DNA from: Arthrobacter pascens
GTDB taxonomy: Bacteria > Actinomycetota > Actinomycetes > Actinomycetales > Micrococcaceae
Assembly (NCBI RefSeq): GCF_017052465.1
Contig: NZ_JAFHKT010000115.1
Location: 1 to 64,000, forward strand
Length of the DNA: 64,000 bases
Direction: 5' to 3'
Shown here one piece after another: positions 56,349 to 64,000 of this stretch (position 1 is its first letter; every line of letters starts with the position of its first letter). A model generated the notes under the pieces. The model searched no databases. It saw nothing but the letters and a program-made list of their open reading frames with translations, and was not told the origin of the DNA. The position numbers and the translations under genes were made by a program.

Positions 56349-57387
56349 CGGCCTTCAGCTTCGGTGACGCCTCGGCATCGGCGGCGGGCTTCACTCCGAC
56401 GCCGAGCTTTTCCTTGATGAGCCGCTCGAGTTCCGCCGCCAGTTCCGGGTTGTCGCGGAGGAAGCGCCGGGAATTCTCCATGCCCTGGCCGAGCTGGTCG
56501 CCGTCGTAGGTGAACCAGGAACCGGACTTCTTGATGATGCCGTGCTCCACGCCCATGTCGATGATGCCGCCCTCGCGGGAGATGCCCTGGCCGTAAATGA
56601 TGTCGAATTCGGCGATCTTGAAGGGCGGGGCCATCTTGTTCTTGACGATTTTGGCCTTGGTGCGGTTGCCGACGGAATCGGCACCTTCCTTCAGGGTCTG
56701 GATGCGCCGGACGTCGATGCGGATGGACGCGTAGAACTTCAGGGCCTTGCCGCCGGTGGTGGTCTCGGGTGAGCCGAAGAACACACCGATCTTTTCGCGG
56801 AGCTGGTTGATGAAGATGGCCGTGGTCTTGGTCTGGCTGAGCCGCCCGGTGATCTTCCGCAGGGCCTGGCTCATGAGGCGGGCCTGCAGGCCGACGTGGC
56901 TGTCGCCCATGTCGCCCTCGATTTCCGCCCGCGGCACGAGTGCCGCCACGGAGTCGATGACGATGACGTCAAGGGAGCCGGAACCGATCAGCATGTCCAT
57001 GATCTCCAGCGCCTGCTCACCGGTATCCGGCTGGGAGACCAGCAGGGCGTCCGTGTCTACGCCGAGCTTGGCGGCGTACTCGGGATCCAGGGCATGCTCG
57101 GCGTCGATGAACGCCGCGATGCCGCCCTGCCGCTGGGCGTTGGCGACGGCATGCAGCGCAACGGTGGTCTTACCGGACGATTCCGGACCGTAGATTTCAA
57201 CAACGCGGCCGCGCGGCAGTCCGCCAATTCCCAGGGCAACATCCAAGGCGATCGATCCCGTGGGGATGACCTCGATGGGGGCGCGGACTTCATCGCCCAG
57301 CCGCATGACCGAGCCTTTGCCGAACTGCTTGTCAATCTGGGCAAGCGCTGCTTCAAGCGCCTTTGCACGATCCGGGGCTGCCGCCAT
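56335..57387 (-). CDS. recA: recombinase RecA
   Basis: ATP-dependent strand exchange and LexA coprotease. It is 350 aa. Walker [10 protein letters not shown] is at 67-75, Walker [11 protein letters not shown], and the L2 region lies around [27 protein letters not shown]. No intein. AGAGGTG lies 6 nt before the ATG. A diverged SOS box is 146 bp upstream. Confidence 0.99.
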   Translation of the reverse strand: MAAAPDRAKALEAALAQIDKQFGKGSVMRLGDEVRAPIEVIPTGSIALDVALGIGGLPRGRVVEIYGPESSGKTTVALHAVANAQRQGGIAAFIDAEHALDPEYAAKLGVDTDALLVSQPDTGEQALEIMDMLIGSGSLDVIVIDSVAALVPRAEIEGDMGDSHVGLQARLMSQALRKITGRLSQTKTTAIFINQLREKIGVFFGSPETTTGGKALKFYASIRIDVRRIQTLKEGADSVGNRTKAKIVKNKMAPPFKIAEFDIIYGQGISREGGIIDMGVEHGIIKKSGSWFTYDGDQLGQGMENSRRFLRDNPELAAELERLIKEKLGVGVKPAADAEASPKLKAVDGF

Positions 57388-57532
57388 GGTTCACACCTCT
57401 AATGCTTTCTCGCTGTGGAATGGCCTGTGCGGCCCTGTTCTCTGTCATCACTGACGCTAGCGCCGCCCTGTGACAATATTGCCGGGCGGGACCGCGTATG
57501 TGGATAACCCGCTGAAAAAAGCATAGTCCCGT

Positions 57533-57548
57533 CCGAACAAATATTCGA
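57533..57548. promoter_or_regulatory. LexA (SOS) box of recA
   Basis: CCGAACAAATATTCGA, two mismatches from TCGAAC-N4-GTTCGA. On the minus strand a TATGCT (-10-like) follows at proper spacing from TCGAAT. The recA leader would be about 130 nt. Confidence 0.7.
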
Positions 57549-57589
57549 ACAATCGGTCGGCGTGTCAGGACTCTGCCCGCGGGTAGGAA

Positions 57590-57814
57590 TTAGCTGGGAC
57601 TCGGCTTGATGTCCCGGCCGAGCCGCCGTTCGGCGGGAACGTCCTGGACGTCGCACATGGCGAGCCAGACGTCTCGGGGGTTGATGCCGGAGGCCAGTGC
57701 CTCGTCGGCTGTCCGGCCTCCCACGCCCGCGAGGCTCAGTGAGCTGCTGAGCACGCGGGAGTAGCCTGCACCGAATTCGTCGTCCATGAGCCGCCAAAAA
57801 TCACTAATCCGCAC
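57590..57814 (-). CDS. DUF3046 family protein
   Basis: 74 aa from a GTG start. MRISDFWRLMDDEFGAGYSR and GINPRDVWLAMCDVQDVP cover the family. It sits just upstream of recA on the same strand, a position conserved across actinobacteria, but its function is not known. No clear Shine-Dalgarno. The 202-bp gap to recA contains the recA promoter and SOS box. Confidence 0.9.
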   Translation of the reverse strand: MRISDFWRLMDDEFGAGYSRVLSSSLSLAGVGGRTADEALASGINPRDVWLAMCDVQDVPAERRLGRDIKPSPS

Positions 57815-57818
57815 GCCA

Positions 57819-57845
57819 TAGAGTCTCTCATGGCCGCGGACTCTA
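57819..57845. promoter_or_regulatory. inverted repeat, candidate operator of the MarR gene
   Basis: TAGAGTC (57819-57825) and GACTCTA (57839-57845) form a perfect 7-bp inverted repeat with 13-bp centre. The right arm touches the -10 box TAGAAT, so binding would block the MarR promoter. The left arm also lies just upstream of the divergent DUF3046 start. Confidence 0.45.
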
Positions 57846-57849
57846 GAAT
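57844..57849 (+). promoter_or_regulatory. -10 box of the MarR gene, leaderless type
   Basis: TAGAAT lies 7 nt before the ATG at 57857. Confidence 0.5.
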
Positions 57850-57856
57850 GGTTGCC

Positions 57857-58366
57857 ATGAGCAACCCCGTTGACGTCCCGGGAGTGTCCGCACCCTCGGA
57901 GGACACACTTGATGCCGCGCTGAAGTCAGTGGAGCATCAGATCAGTATTTTTTGGCGGCGCGCCCGCTCCATCTCCCAGCAGCTCTCACGCGAGGTGCAC
58001 CCGGACATGGAGCCTGCTGCCTACGGGCTGCTCACGATGATCCGCAAGACGGGACCCATCCGGCTGACCGAACTGGCGTCCTGCATCGGCGTGGGCAAGC
58101 CCTCTGTGAGCCGGCAGATCGCGTTCCTCGAGAGCATCGGCCTCGTGCTCAAGGAAGCCGATCCGCTGGACGGGCGCGCCCAGACAATCCGCCTCACGCC
58201 CAAGGGTGAAGAGAAGATGCACCAGGTGCAGGACGCAAGGCGGCAGGTCTTCCGGGAACGGCTGGGGGAATGGCCGGTGGAGGACCTGGAGGCCTTGGCC
58301 ACCTACATGGCCAAGCTCAACGCCACGTACGAACGTGACGGGTTCCCCAAAGACGGGGAGCTCTAG
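57857..58366 (+). CDS. MarR family transcriptional regulator
   Basis: 169 aa from ATG 57857, chosen because a -10 box lies 7 nt upstream (the frame is open from 57830). The winged helix is about 55-135: PIRLTELASCIGVGKPSVSR is the recognition region and DPLDGRAQTIRLTPKGEE the wing. It probably represses its own gene through the inverted repeat at the start. No adjacent transporter or enzyme suggests its other targets. Confidence 0.92.
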   Translation: MSNPVDVPGVSAPSEDTLDAALKSVEHQISIFWRRARSISQQLSREVHPDMEPAAYGLLTMIRKTGPIRLTELASCIGVGKPSVSRQIAFLESIGLVLKEADPLDGRAQTIRLTPKGEEKMHQVQDARRQVFRERLGEWPVEDLEALATYMAKLNATYERDGFPKDGEL

Positions 58367-58402
58367 GGACGGCATCCAGGCAACGACGGTATCTTCGAAA
58401 AT

Positions 58403-58438
58403 GACGATGGCCCCCGGCTTCTGCCGGGGGCCATCGTC
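58403..58438. terminator. strong intrinsic terminator between MarR and clgR
   Basis: 16-bp perfect stem GACGATGGCCCCCGGC / GCCGGGGGCCATCGTC with loop TTCT, followed by TCAAATCTTTCCT on the plus strand. It serves the MarR gene and possibly clgR from the other side. Confidence 0.9.
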
Positions 58439-58473
58439 TCAAATCTTTCCTGTACCGGCCTGAATCGAGGCCG

Positions 58474-58833
58474 CTACCGGGCGCCGGACAGCAGGCCCTT
58501 GGCCAGCTCGTTGTTCAGTTCGGTGCTGAGGTCGCGCTCAAGGTCACGGCCATAGCGCTGGGCAAACTCCTGCGGCACCGTGTCCGGTACAGCAACGCCT
58601 TCGGCCATGGCCACACGGTCGCTGACCTCACGGAGCATGCTGGACAGCGGAACATCCAGGGCTGAACAGATCGAAGACAGCAGCTCCGAAGAGGCTTCCT
58701 TCTGGCCGCGCTCCACTTCACTCAGGTAGCCCAGGGAAACTCGGGCGCTGTGCGACACTTCGCGGAGGGTACGCCCTTGACGCTGGCGGACATCGCGCAG
58801 GACATCACCGATTTCGTGACGAAGTACTACCAT
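58474..58833 (-). CDS. clgR: Clp protease gene regulator ClgR
   Basis: Cro/CI-type activator of clpP/clpC and other proteolysis genes in actinobacteria, itself a Clp substrate. It is 119 aa from ATG 58833: AAGGAG lies 6 nt upstream, and [20 protein letters not shown] is the usual ClgR start, although the frame is open to 58926. The HTH is about 18-75 with [20 protein letters not shown]. The C-terminal end (LLSGAR) is a hydrophobic Ala-containing tail that could be a Clp degron. Confidence 0.93.
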   Translation of the reverse strand: MVVLRHEIGDVLRDVRQRQGRTLREVSHSARVSLGYLSEVERGQKEASSELLSSICSALDVPLSSMLREVSDRVAMAEGVAVPDTVPQEFAQRYGRDLERDLSTELNNELAKGLLSGAR

Positions 58834-58954
58834 CTTGCGCTCCTTCTGTTCGCTCTTGGCCTGATCGGCGAGGCCCACATCCTTCCAGCGGACAACGCCG
58901 TTTACGGATACGGGCTGCTTTACCATCTGTATCGCCTTGCTCCCTCATGTGTCC

Positions 58955-58974
58955 GGCTCGCCGTAAAGCGAACC
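58955..58974. promoter_or_regulatory. possible ClgR autoregulatory site
   Basis: Imperfect palindrome GGCTCGCCGTAAAGCGAACC, 120 bp upstream of clgR. The TCGC/GCGA halves resemble ClgR sites, but the spacing is one base longer than the consensus I know, so this is tentative. Confidence 0.3.
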
Positions 58975-59064
58975 GCTGTTGGTCTTTTCATCCTAGGCGC
59001 CTCCCTCTTGGAGAAGCGACACAATGTAACAACTATTCGGTAATGGTTTTTGTTCCCGGCAACC

Positions 59065-59559
59065 TTACTCCCGGTAGCTTAGCGATGCCAGAGCCTCCTG
59101 GAGCCGCGCCAGTGCCGCCTCACAGGCCAGCGCCCGTATCTCCGCCCGGGTCCCTTCAAAACTGTAGGGATACGATGTGGCGCCCTGCGCTGTGGCGATG
59201 CCGATGAAGACAGTTCCCACCGGTTTGCCGTCGTGCCCGTTCGGACCGGCCACGCCGGTGGTGGACACTCCCAGGTCCGCCCCGCAGGCGTTCCGAGCGC
59301 CCTCCGCCATGGCGGCGGCCACGTCACCGTCGACGGAGCCGACGGCGTCGAGCAGTTCCTGCGGAACGCGCAGTATGTCCCGCTTGACGGAATTGCTGTA
59401 GGAAACGACACCGCCCCGGAGGATGGCCGACGCTCCTGCGGTGTCCGCCAGCATTGCCGTGACCATGCCGGCTGTCAGTGATTCGGCCGTGGCCACGGTG
59501 ACGCCCCGCGCGATGGCTGCCGCGACTGTCTCGCCGGCGATCCGGTGAAGGTTGCTCAT
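59065..59559 (-). CDS. CinA-family nicotinamide-nucleotide amidohydrolase (PncC)
   Basis: Deamidates nicotinamide mononucleotide to nicotinate mononucleotide in pyridine nucleotide recycling. It is 164 aa, only the C-terminal CinA domain, which is common. Active-site region VATAESLTAGMV (about 22-33) and GVAGPNGHDGKPVGTVF. It overlaps pgsA by 4 nt (ATGA) and AGGAAGGAAAGG precedes it. Confidence 0.92.
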   Translation of the reverse strand: MSNLHRIAGETVAAAIARGVTVATAESLTAGMVTAMLADTAGASAILRGGVVSYSNSVKRDILRVPQELLDAVGSVDGDVAAAMAEGARNACGADLGVSTTGVAGPNGHDGKPVGTVFIGIATAQGATSYPYSFEGTRAEIRALACEAALARLQEALASLSYRE

Positions 59560-60221
59560 GCCTTTCCTTCCTGTGTGTCCGGGTTCTGGTTCTGCCGTTC
59601 CTCGGCCCTGTGCCGCAGCCCCTGGGCACGGACCTTAAGGGCTTCAAGGACGTACTCAACGCCGGTCCAGACCGTGATGAGCACGGCCACCAGCATTACT
59701 GCCAGGGCCACCCACACCAGCCAGGGTGCAAGGGGGGACAGCGGAAGCAGGTAGAGGAAGATCGCGACCGTCTGCACGACGGTCTTGAGCTTTCCGCCGC
59801 GGGAGGCGGGAATCACTCCGTAGCGGATGACGAAGAACCGCAGCGCCGTGATGCCCCACTCACGGACGAGAATGACCGCCGTAATCCACCAGGGCAGTTC
59901 GTTCAGCACGGAAAGCATGACCAGGGCAGAACCGATCAGCAGCTTGTCGGCAATCGGATCGGCGATCTTTCCGAAATCGGTGACCAGCCCGCGGCTCCGG
60001 GCGATGTCGCCGTCGAGCTTGTCGGTGTAAATCGCGACGGCAAAGGCTGCCACGGCGGCCCAGCGCCATGGTCCGGATTCGCTGTGCAGGCCGGGAGCAT
60101 CCGCGATGAGGAACCACACGAAGAACGGCACCAGCACAATGCGGAGCATCGTCAGGATATTCGGCAGATTCCAGATTCCGGAGCTGTTGGAGCCGGCCGC
60201 GGTCGCTTCGGTGCTAGTCAC
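59556..60221 (-). CDS. pgsA: CDP-diacylglycerol-glycerol-3-phosphate 3-phosphatidyltransferase
   Basis: Makes phosphatidylglycerol phosphate in the membrane. It is 221 aa with four to five helices. The CDP-alcohol phosphotransferase motif is complete: DGDIARSRGLVTDFGKIAD (first part of D-x2-DG-x2-AR-x8-G-x3-D-x3-D; the last Asp follows). GTG start 9 bp after ftsK; AGGAAG abuts it and a TAGCCT lies 6 nt upstream, so either coupled or leaderless translation is possible. Confidence 0.95.
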   Translation of the reverse strand: MTSTEATAAGSNSSGIWNLPNILTMLRIVLVPFFVWFLIADAPGLHSESGPWRWAAVAAFAVAIYTDKLDGDIARSRGLVTDFGKIADPIADKLLIGSALVMLSVLNELPWWITAVILVREWGITALRFFVIRYGVIPASRGGKLKTVVQTVAIFLYLLPLSPLAPWLVWVALAVMLVAVLITVWTGVEYVLEALKVRAQGLRHRAEERQNQNPDTQEGKA

Positions 60222-60230
60222 CTTCCTAGG

Positions 60231-63170
60231 CTACCGTCCGGTGAGGGACCAGGCGTCTTCGGATCCGTCCTCATCGTCGCCGGAACTGCCGTCGGCGCCG
60301 TCGTAATACTCAACATTCTGGGTGCGGTTGTCCAGGTCGGCGGCGACGAGGTCCTCCGCGTAGCCGCCCTGCGCGATGTTGGCGTTGGCGTTGTCGCTCA
60401 GTGCCGCGGTCTGCGAGTCGGGGGCCGCCGGAGCCTCCTGGCCCTTCATGGCAGCCAGCACTGCGGCGAGGTCGTCCGGCTTGACCAGCACGTCGCGGGC
60501 CTTGGACCCTTCCGAGGGCCCCACCACGCCCCTGGACTCGAGCAGGTCCATCAGGCGGCCGGCCTTGGCGAACCCGACGCGGAGCTTGCGCTGCAGCATC
60601 GAGGTGGAGCCGAACTGCGTGGTGACCACCAGTTCCGTGGCCTGCAGCAGGACTTCGAGGTCATCGCCGATGTCGTCGTCGATCTGCTTTTTCTGCGCCT
60701 CGGGAGCAACGTCGTCCCGGTAGTCGGCCTTGAGCTGGCCCTTGACGTGTTCCACCACCTTGTGGATTTCCGACTCCGTCACCCATGCGCCCTGCACGCG
60801 CATGGCCTTGGAGGCCCCCATGGGCAGGAAGAGGGCGTCACCCTGGCCGATCAGTTTCTCGGCGCCGGGCTGGTCGAGGACCACGCGGGAGTCGGTGACG
60901 GAGGAGGTCGCGAAGGCCATGCGCGAGGGCACGTTGGCCTTGATCAGGCCGGTGACGACGTCGACGGACGGCCGCTGCGTGGCGAGCACCAGGTGGATGC
61001 CGGCGGCACGCGCGAGCTGGGTGATGCGGACAATGGAATCCTCGACGTCGCGCGGGGCCACCATCATGAGGTCGGCAAGTTCGTCCACGATCACCAGAAG
61101 GTACGGGTAGGGCCGGATGACGCGTTTGGAGTCCACGGGCGGATGGACTTTGCCGGCACGGACGGCCTTGTTGAAGTCATCGATGTGCTTGAAACCGTAG
61201 TTCGCCAGGTCGTCGTAGCGGGCGTCCATCTCGCGGACCACCCACTGCAGGGCCTCGGCCGCCTTCTTGGGGTTGGTGATGATGGGCGTAATGAGGTGCG
61301 GCACGCCCTCGTAGGCCGTCAGTTCCACGCGTTTCGGGTCCACCATGACCATCCGGACCTCGTCCGGGGTGGCGCGCATGAGGATGGAGGTGATCATCGA
61401 GTTCACGAACGATGACTTACCGGCGCCGGTGGCGCCGGCCACGAGGAGGTGGGGCATCTTGGCCAGGTTCGCGACGACGTATCCGCCTTCGACGTCCTTG
61501 CCGACGCCCATGACCATCGGGTGGTCCGTGCGGCGGGCGTTCTGGCTGCGGAGGACATCGCCCAGCGACACAGTCTCGCGGTCGGTGTTCGGGATCTCGA
61601 TGCCGATGGCCGACTTGCCGGGTATGGGGCTCAGGATGCGCACGTCGGAACTGGCGACGGCGTAGGAGATGTTCTTCGACAGGGCCGTGACCCGCTCCAC
61701 CTTCGTGCCCGGCGCCAGTTCAATTTCGTATCGTGTGACTGTCGGGCCGCGGCTGAAGCCGGTCACGCTGGCGTCCACGTTGAACTGCGTCATCGTATCC
61801 GTCAGGGCCGCGACGACGGCGTCGTTGGCTTCCGTCCGCTCCTTGGGGATGGATCCGGGGGTCAGCATGTCCGACGACGGCAGGGTGTAGGTGACGTCCC
61901 CGGCCAGCGAGAGCTGCTCGGTGCGCTGCGGGATGGGCGTTGGCGGCGGCGCGGGCGCCACCGGCTTGGAGGGCACGTGCGCGGCAGCAGCCGCACCCGC
62001 CGGGTTGAGCGAACCGGCGGCCACCATGCCCGGGGTGACGAGCGGGATGGCCTCCGTGGCGTTGTCCCCGTCTGCATCCCCGCCCTTGGAGCCGAGCCCC
62101 TGGGCGGCCTTGATCTTCTCGACGGCGATCTCGGCCTGGGTGGGGCGGCGGACACCGGGCGCCACCGCAGGGGCGCCCTGGCCGGACGGGCCGCTGTTAC
62201 CGGCGCTGTTGCCGGATTGTGCCGCTGCGGCGTCGTCATCAATGACCGCATGTTCGAAGGCCTCGTCACCGACGTAGCCCTCCAGGCGCCCGTCGCCTTC
62301 CGGGTCCTTGCCGAAGAGCCGTTTGCGCTTCTTTTTCGGTGCAGCGGCAGCGGCATTTTCGTAAAGGTAGCTGCGGTCGTGGACATCGCCGTCGTCGTCC
62401 TGGAGGTCGATGCCCATCAGGTGCTCGTAGGCTGCCCGCAGGCGCCGCGGAATGGCGCTGAAAGGCGTCGCCGTAACGATGAGCAGCGAGACAAAGGCCA
62501 GCAGCCCATAGAGGGCCACCGGCACGGCGGAGTGGATGGCAGCAAGCGGCGACGCCGCCAGGAAGCCCAGCATGCCGCCGGCCTGGCGCAGGCCGTCGAA
62601 CCCCTGGGCAACGGTCGGCTGGCCGCCGATGACGTGGGCAAGCCCGCAACCTGCGAAGGTCATGATCAGGAAGCCGATCCCCACGCGGTTGTTGCCCCGG
62701 CCGTCGTCCGGCCGGCGGAACAGCCGTACAGCGCAGACGAACAGCATGAGCGGCAGCACCAGCGACATCCAGCCGAAGGTTCCGTTGACCACGGCGTAGA
62801 CGGTATCCGGGAACCAGCCCCGCAGGCCCCACCACGCAAAGGTGGCGATGAAGACGGCAAGCGCAAGGTTGAACAGCGCTGCCCCGTCACGGCGTTCTTC
62901 CGGGGCCAGGTCGCTGACGTCGTGGCCGATCCGCCGCACTCCCCCGCCGACCAGGTGGCCAATCCCGAGCCAGGCACCGCCGATCACCCTCAGCAGCCAC
63001 GGCTGCCGGGGTTCGACGGCGGCCAGCTGGCGCGTCCGCGCGGTTCCTCCGGACGCCCCGCCCCGGGCGGATTTGGACGCCGCGGAGCCGCCGCGGCCCC
63101 CTGACGTGCCTGATTTAGCGCTGGGAGTACGTTTTGGCGCGGGGGAAGTACGTGTGGCCATATGTGCCAC
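60231..63170 (-). CDS. ftsK: DNA translocase FtsK
   Basis: Septal DNA pump that clears the chromosome terminus during division. It is 979 aa. Basic Ser/Thr/Pro N-terminus (1-55), four membrane helices (about 85-245), a low-complexity linker (to about 470), then the RecA-like motor with Walker A AGATGAGKSSF near 580 and VIVDELADLMM. The C-terminal winged-helix gamma domain (TSMLQRKLRVGFAKAGRLMD) recognises KOPS. GTG start with GGAG 4 nt upstream; an ATG three codons later is an alternative. Confidence 0.97.
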   Translation of the reverse strand: MAHMATRTSPAPKRTPSAKSGTSGGRGGSAASKSARGGASGGTARTRQLAAVEPRQPWLLRVIGGAWLGIGHLVGGGVRRIGHDVSDLAPEERRDGAALFNLALAVFIATFAWWGLRGWFPDTVYAVVNGTFGWMSLVLPLMLFVCAVRLFRRPDDGRGNNRVGIGFLIMTFAGCGLAHVIGGQPTVAQGFDGLRQAGGMLGFLAASPLAAIHSAVPVALYGLLAFVSLLIVTATPFSAIPRRLRAAYEHLMGIDLQDDDGDVHDRSYLYENAAAAAPKKKRKRLFGKDPEGDGRLEGYVGDEAFEHAVIDDDAAAAQSGNSAGNSGPSGQGAPAVAPGVRRPTQAEIAVEKIKAAQGLGSKGGDADGDNATEAIPLVTPGMVAAGSLNPAGAAAAAHVPSKPVAPAPPPTPIPQRTEQLSLAGDVTYTLPSSDMLTPGSIPKERTEANDAVVAALTDTMTQFNVDASVTGFSRGPTVTRYEIELAPGTKVERVTALSKNISYAVASSDVRILSPIPGKSAIGIEIPNTDRETVSLGDVLRSQNARRTDHPMVMGVGKDVEGGYVVANLAKMPHLLVAGATGAGKSSFVNSMITSILMRATPDEVRMVMVDPKRVELTAYEGVPHLITPIITNPKKAAEALQWVVREMDARYDDLANYGFKHIDDFNKAVRAGKVHPPVDSKRVIRPYPYLLVIVDELADLMMVAPRDVEDSIVRITQLARAAGIHLVLATQRPSVDVVTGLIKANVPSRMAFATSSVTDSRVVLDQPGAEKLIGQGDALFLPMGASKAMRVQGAWVTESEIHKVVEHVKGQLKADYRDDVAPEAQKKQIDDDIGDDLEVLLQATELVVTTQFGSTSMLQRKLRVGFAKAGRLMDLLESRGVVGPSEGSKARDVLVKPDDLAAVLAAMKGQEAPAAPDSQTAALSDNANANIAQGGYAEDLVAADLDNRTQNVEYYDGADGSSGDDEDGSEDAWSLTGR

Positions 63171-63252
63171 GGTACTCCAATCCGGGCCGGATTCCGCGGA
63201 TTTCCGGGCGTCCGGGGACTGTGTTCGCCTGCCCCCGGAGCCCGTGGCGGGC

Positions 63253-64000
63253 TTAGGCCTCGAGAACCACCGGGATAATCATCGGGCGGCGCCGCAGTTT
63301 GCGGTTGACCCAGGTTCCAACGATCCGGCGGACCACCTGCTGCAGCTGGTGGGTGGTGTGGTCCGCATTGCTCAGCACGGCCTCTTCCAGCGCGGTGTTG
63401 ATCTTGGGGATGATGTCGTCGAAGACCGAGTCGTCCTCCGCGACGCCCCGGGCGTGGATCTCGGGTCCGGAGACCACCTTGCCGGTGGCCCGGTTGATGA
63501 CCGTGATGATGGAGATGAAGCCTTCGTCGCCGAGGACCCGGCGGTCCTTGAGGTCGGCGTCGGTGATTTCGCCGACGCTGGATCCGTCCACGTAGACGAA
63601 GCCGACCTCGATCTGGCCCACGACGTCGGCACGGTGGTCCTTGAGGTCGATGACCGTGCCGTTGTCGGCGAGAAGGATGCTCGCAGCGGGCACGCCGGAT
63701 TCCTCGGCGATCTTGCCGTTGGCGATCAGGTGGCGGGTCTCGCCGTGCACGGGCATGGCGTTGAGCGGTTCCAGGATGTTGTAGCAGTACAGCAGCTCAC
63801 CGGCCGCGGCGTGGCCCGACACGTGGACCTTGGCGTTGCCCTTGTGGATGACGTCGGCACCGAGCTTCAGCAAGCCGTTGATGATGCGGAACACCGCGTT
63901 CTCGTTGCCGGGAATGAGGCTCGAGGCGAGGATGACGGTGTCGCCGTGGCCCACCACCACGCGGTGGTCGCCGTTGGCCATGCGGGACAGCGCGGCCATG
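63253..64000 (-). CDS. rnj: ribonuclease J, C-terminal part (cut by window edge)
   Basis: Metallo-beta-lactamase/beta-CASP ribonuclease for rRNA maturation and mRNA decay. Only the last about 249 residues are inside; the start and the HxHxDH metal site lie beyond 64000. Visible are the beta-CASP segment VHVSGHAAAGELL and MPVHGETRHL, both family-typical, and the C-terminal dimer/tail region after RRVLGDEGFISIITVINR. It lies 82 bp upstream of ftsK, as usual in actinobacteria. Confidence 0.95.
   Translation of the reverse strand, partial: MAALSRMANGDHRVVVGHGDTVILASSLIPGNENAVFRIINGLLKLGADVIHKGNAKVHVSGHAAAGELLYCYNILEPLNAMPVHGETRHLIANGKIAEESGVPAASILLADNGTVIDLKDHRADVVGQIEVGFVYVDGSSVGEITDADLKDRRVLGDEGFISIITVINRATGKVVSGPEIHARGVAEDDSVFDDIIPKINTALEEAVLSNADHTTHQLQQVVRRIVGTWVNRKLRRRPMIIPVVLEA

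Noticed and set aside
59610..63104. Two long plus-strand frames (601 and 551 codons) over pgsA and ftsK
   Set aside because: Antisense shadows of FtsK and PgsA, with Gly/Arg/His-rich translations and no family sequence.

Overview
This is a high-GC stretch of an actinobacterial chromosome. Synteny and family content point to Micrococcaceae, in the Arthrobacter/Pseudarthrobacter group. The evidence for that is a mycothiol-type DinB protein, PriA in place of HisA, DUF3046 beside recA, ClgR, a HelR-type RNA polymerase helicase, GTG/TTG start codons, actinobacterial LexA boxes and many apparently leaderless genes. Genes fill almost the whole window. I see no phage, insertion sequence, CRISPR array or tRNA.

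Layout. 1-460: the upstream end of an rRNA operon reading leftwards out of the window (two promoters and a boxA-like antitermination site; the 16S gene lies just outside). 462-7870: tyrS, helR and a DNA-alkylation repair group (Mpg glycosylase; AdaA-AlkA fusion and Ogt in one operon), then a DinB-fold protein. 8061-16815: a complete arginine operon read leftwards, argC-J-B-D-F-R-G-H, with ArgR-box-like sequence over the argC promoter. 16976-20463: a fatty acid desaturase, a D-threonine-aldolase-like PLP enzyme and a quinone oxidoreductase. 20541-26590: a Pls/PosA-type membrane-bound non-ribosomal peptide synthetase with an M1 metallopeptidase and a phosphopantetheinyl transferase.

26628-38611 is the translation block pheT-pheS ... 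trmH-rplT-rpmI-infC. It is split by about 5 kb of mixed-strand genes: an HExxH protein, a LexA-box-controlled radical SAM protein, a NUDIX hydrolase, an MFS pump, a CDF transporter and a GlsB-like stress protein. 38951-42446: DUF1844, a small secreted protein, an MFS transporter and SseB. 42456-45976: hisC-hisB-hisH-(52-residue membrane protein)-priA. 46054-47540: a LysM protein divergent from lexA across two SOS boxes. 47602-55666: dinG, hflX, a methyltransferase, dapF, miaA and miaB. 55755-57814: recX, recA and DUF3046. 57857-64000: a MarR regulator, clgR, cinA, pgsA, ftsK and the C-terminal part of RNase J.

Three points deserve most attention. The Pls/PosA locus has an adenylation-domain residue pattern resembling a lysine code, so it may make a cationic poly-amino acid. 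A dispersed palindromic repeat has entered the first codons of argH and argD and appears to be translated. Many genes carry a TANNNT -10 box exactly 6 or 7 nt before the start codon and lack a Shine-Dalgarno, which points to widespread leaderless transcription. DNA damage is a theme of the gene content: Mpg, AdaA-AlkA, Ogt, LexA, the LysM division inhibitor candidate, DinG, RecA/RecX and the LexA-boxed radical SAM gene.
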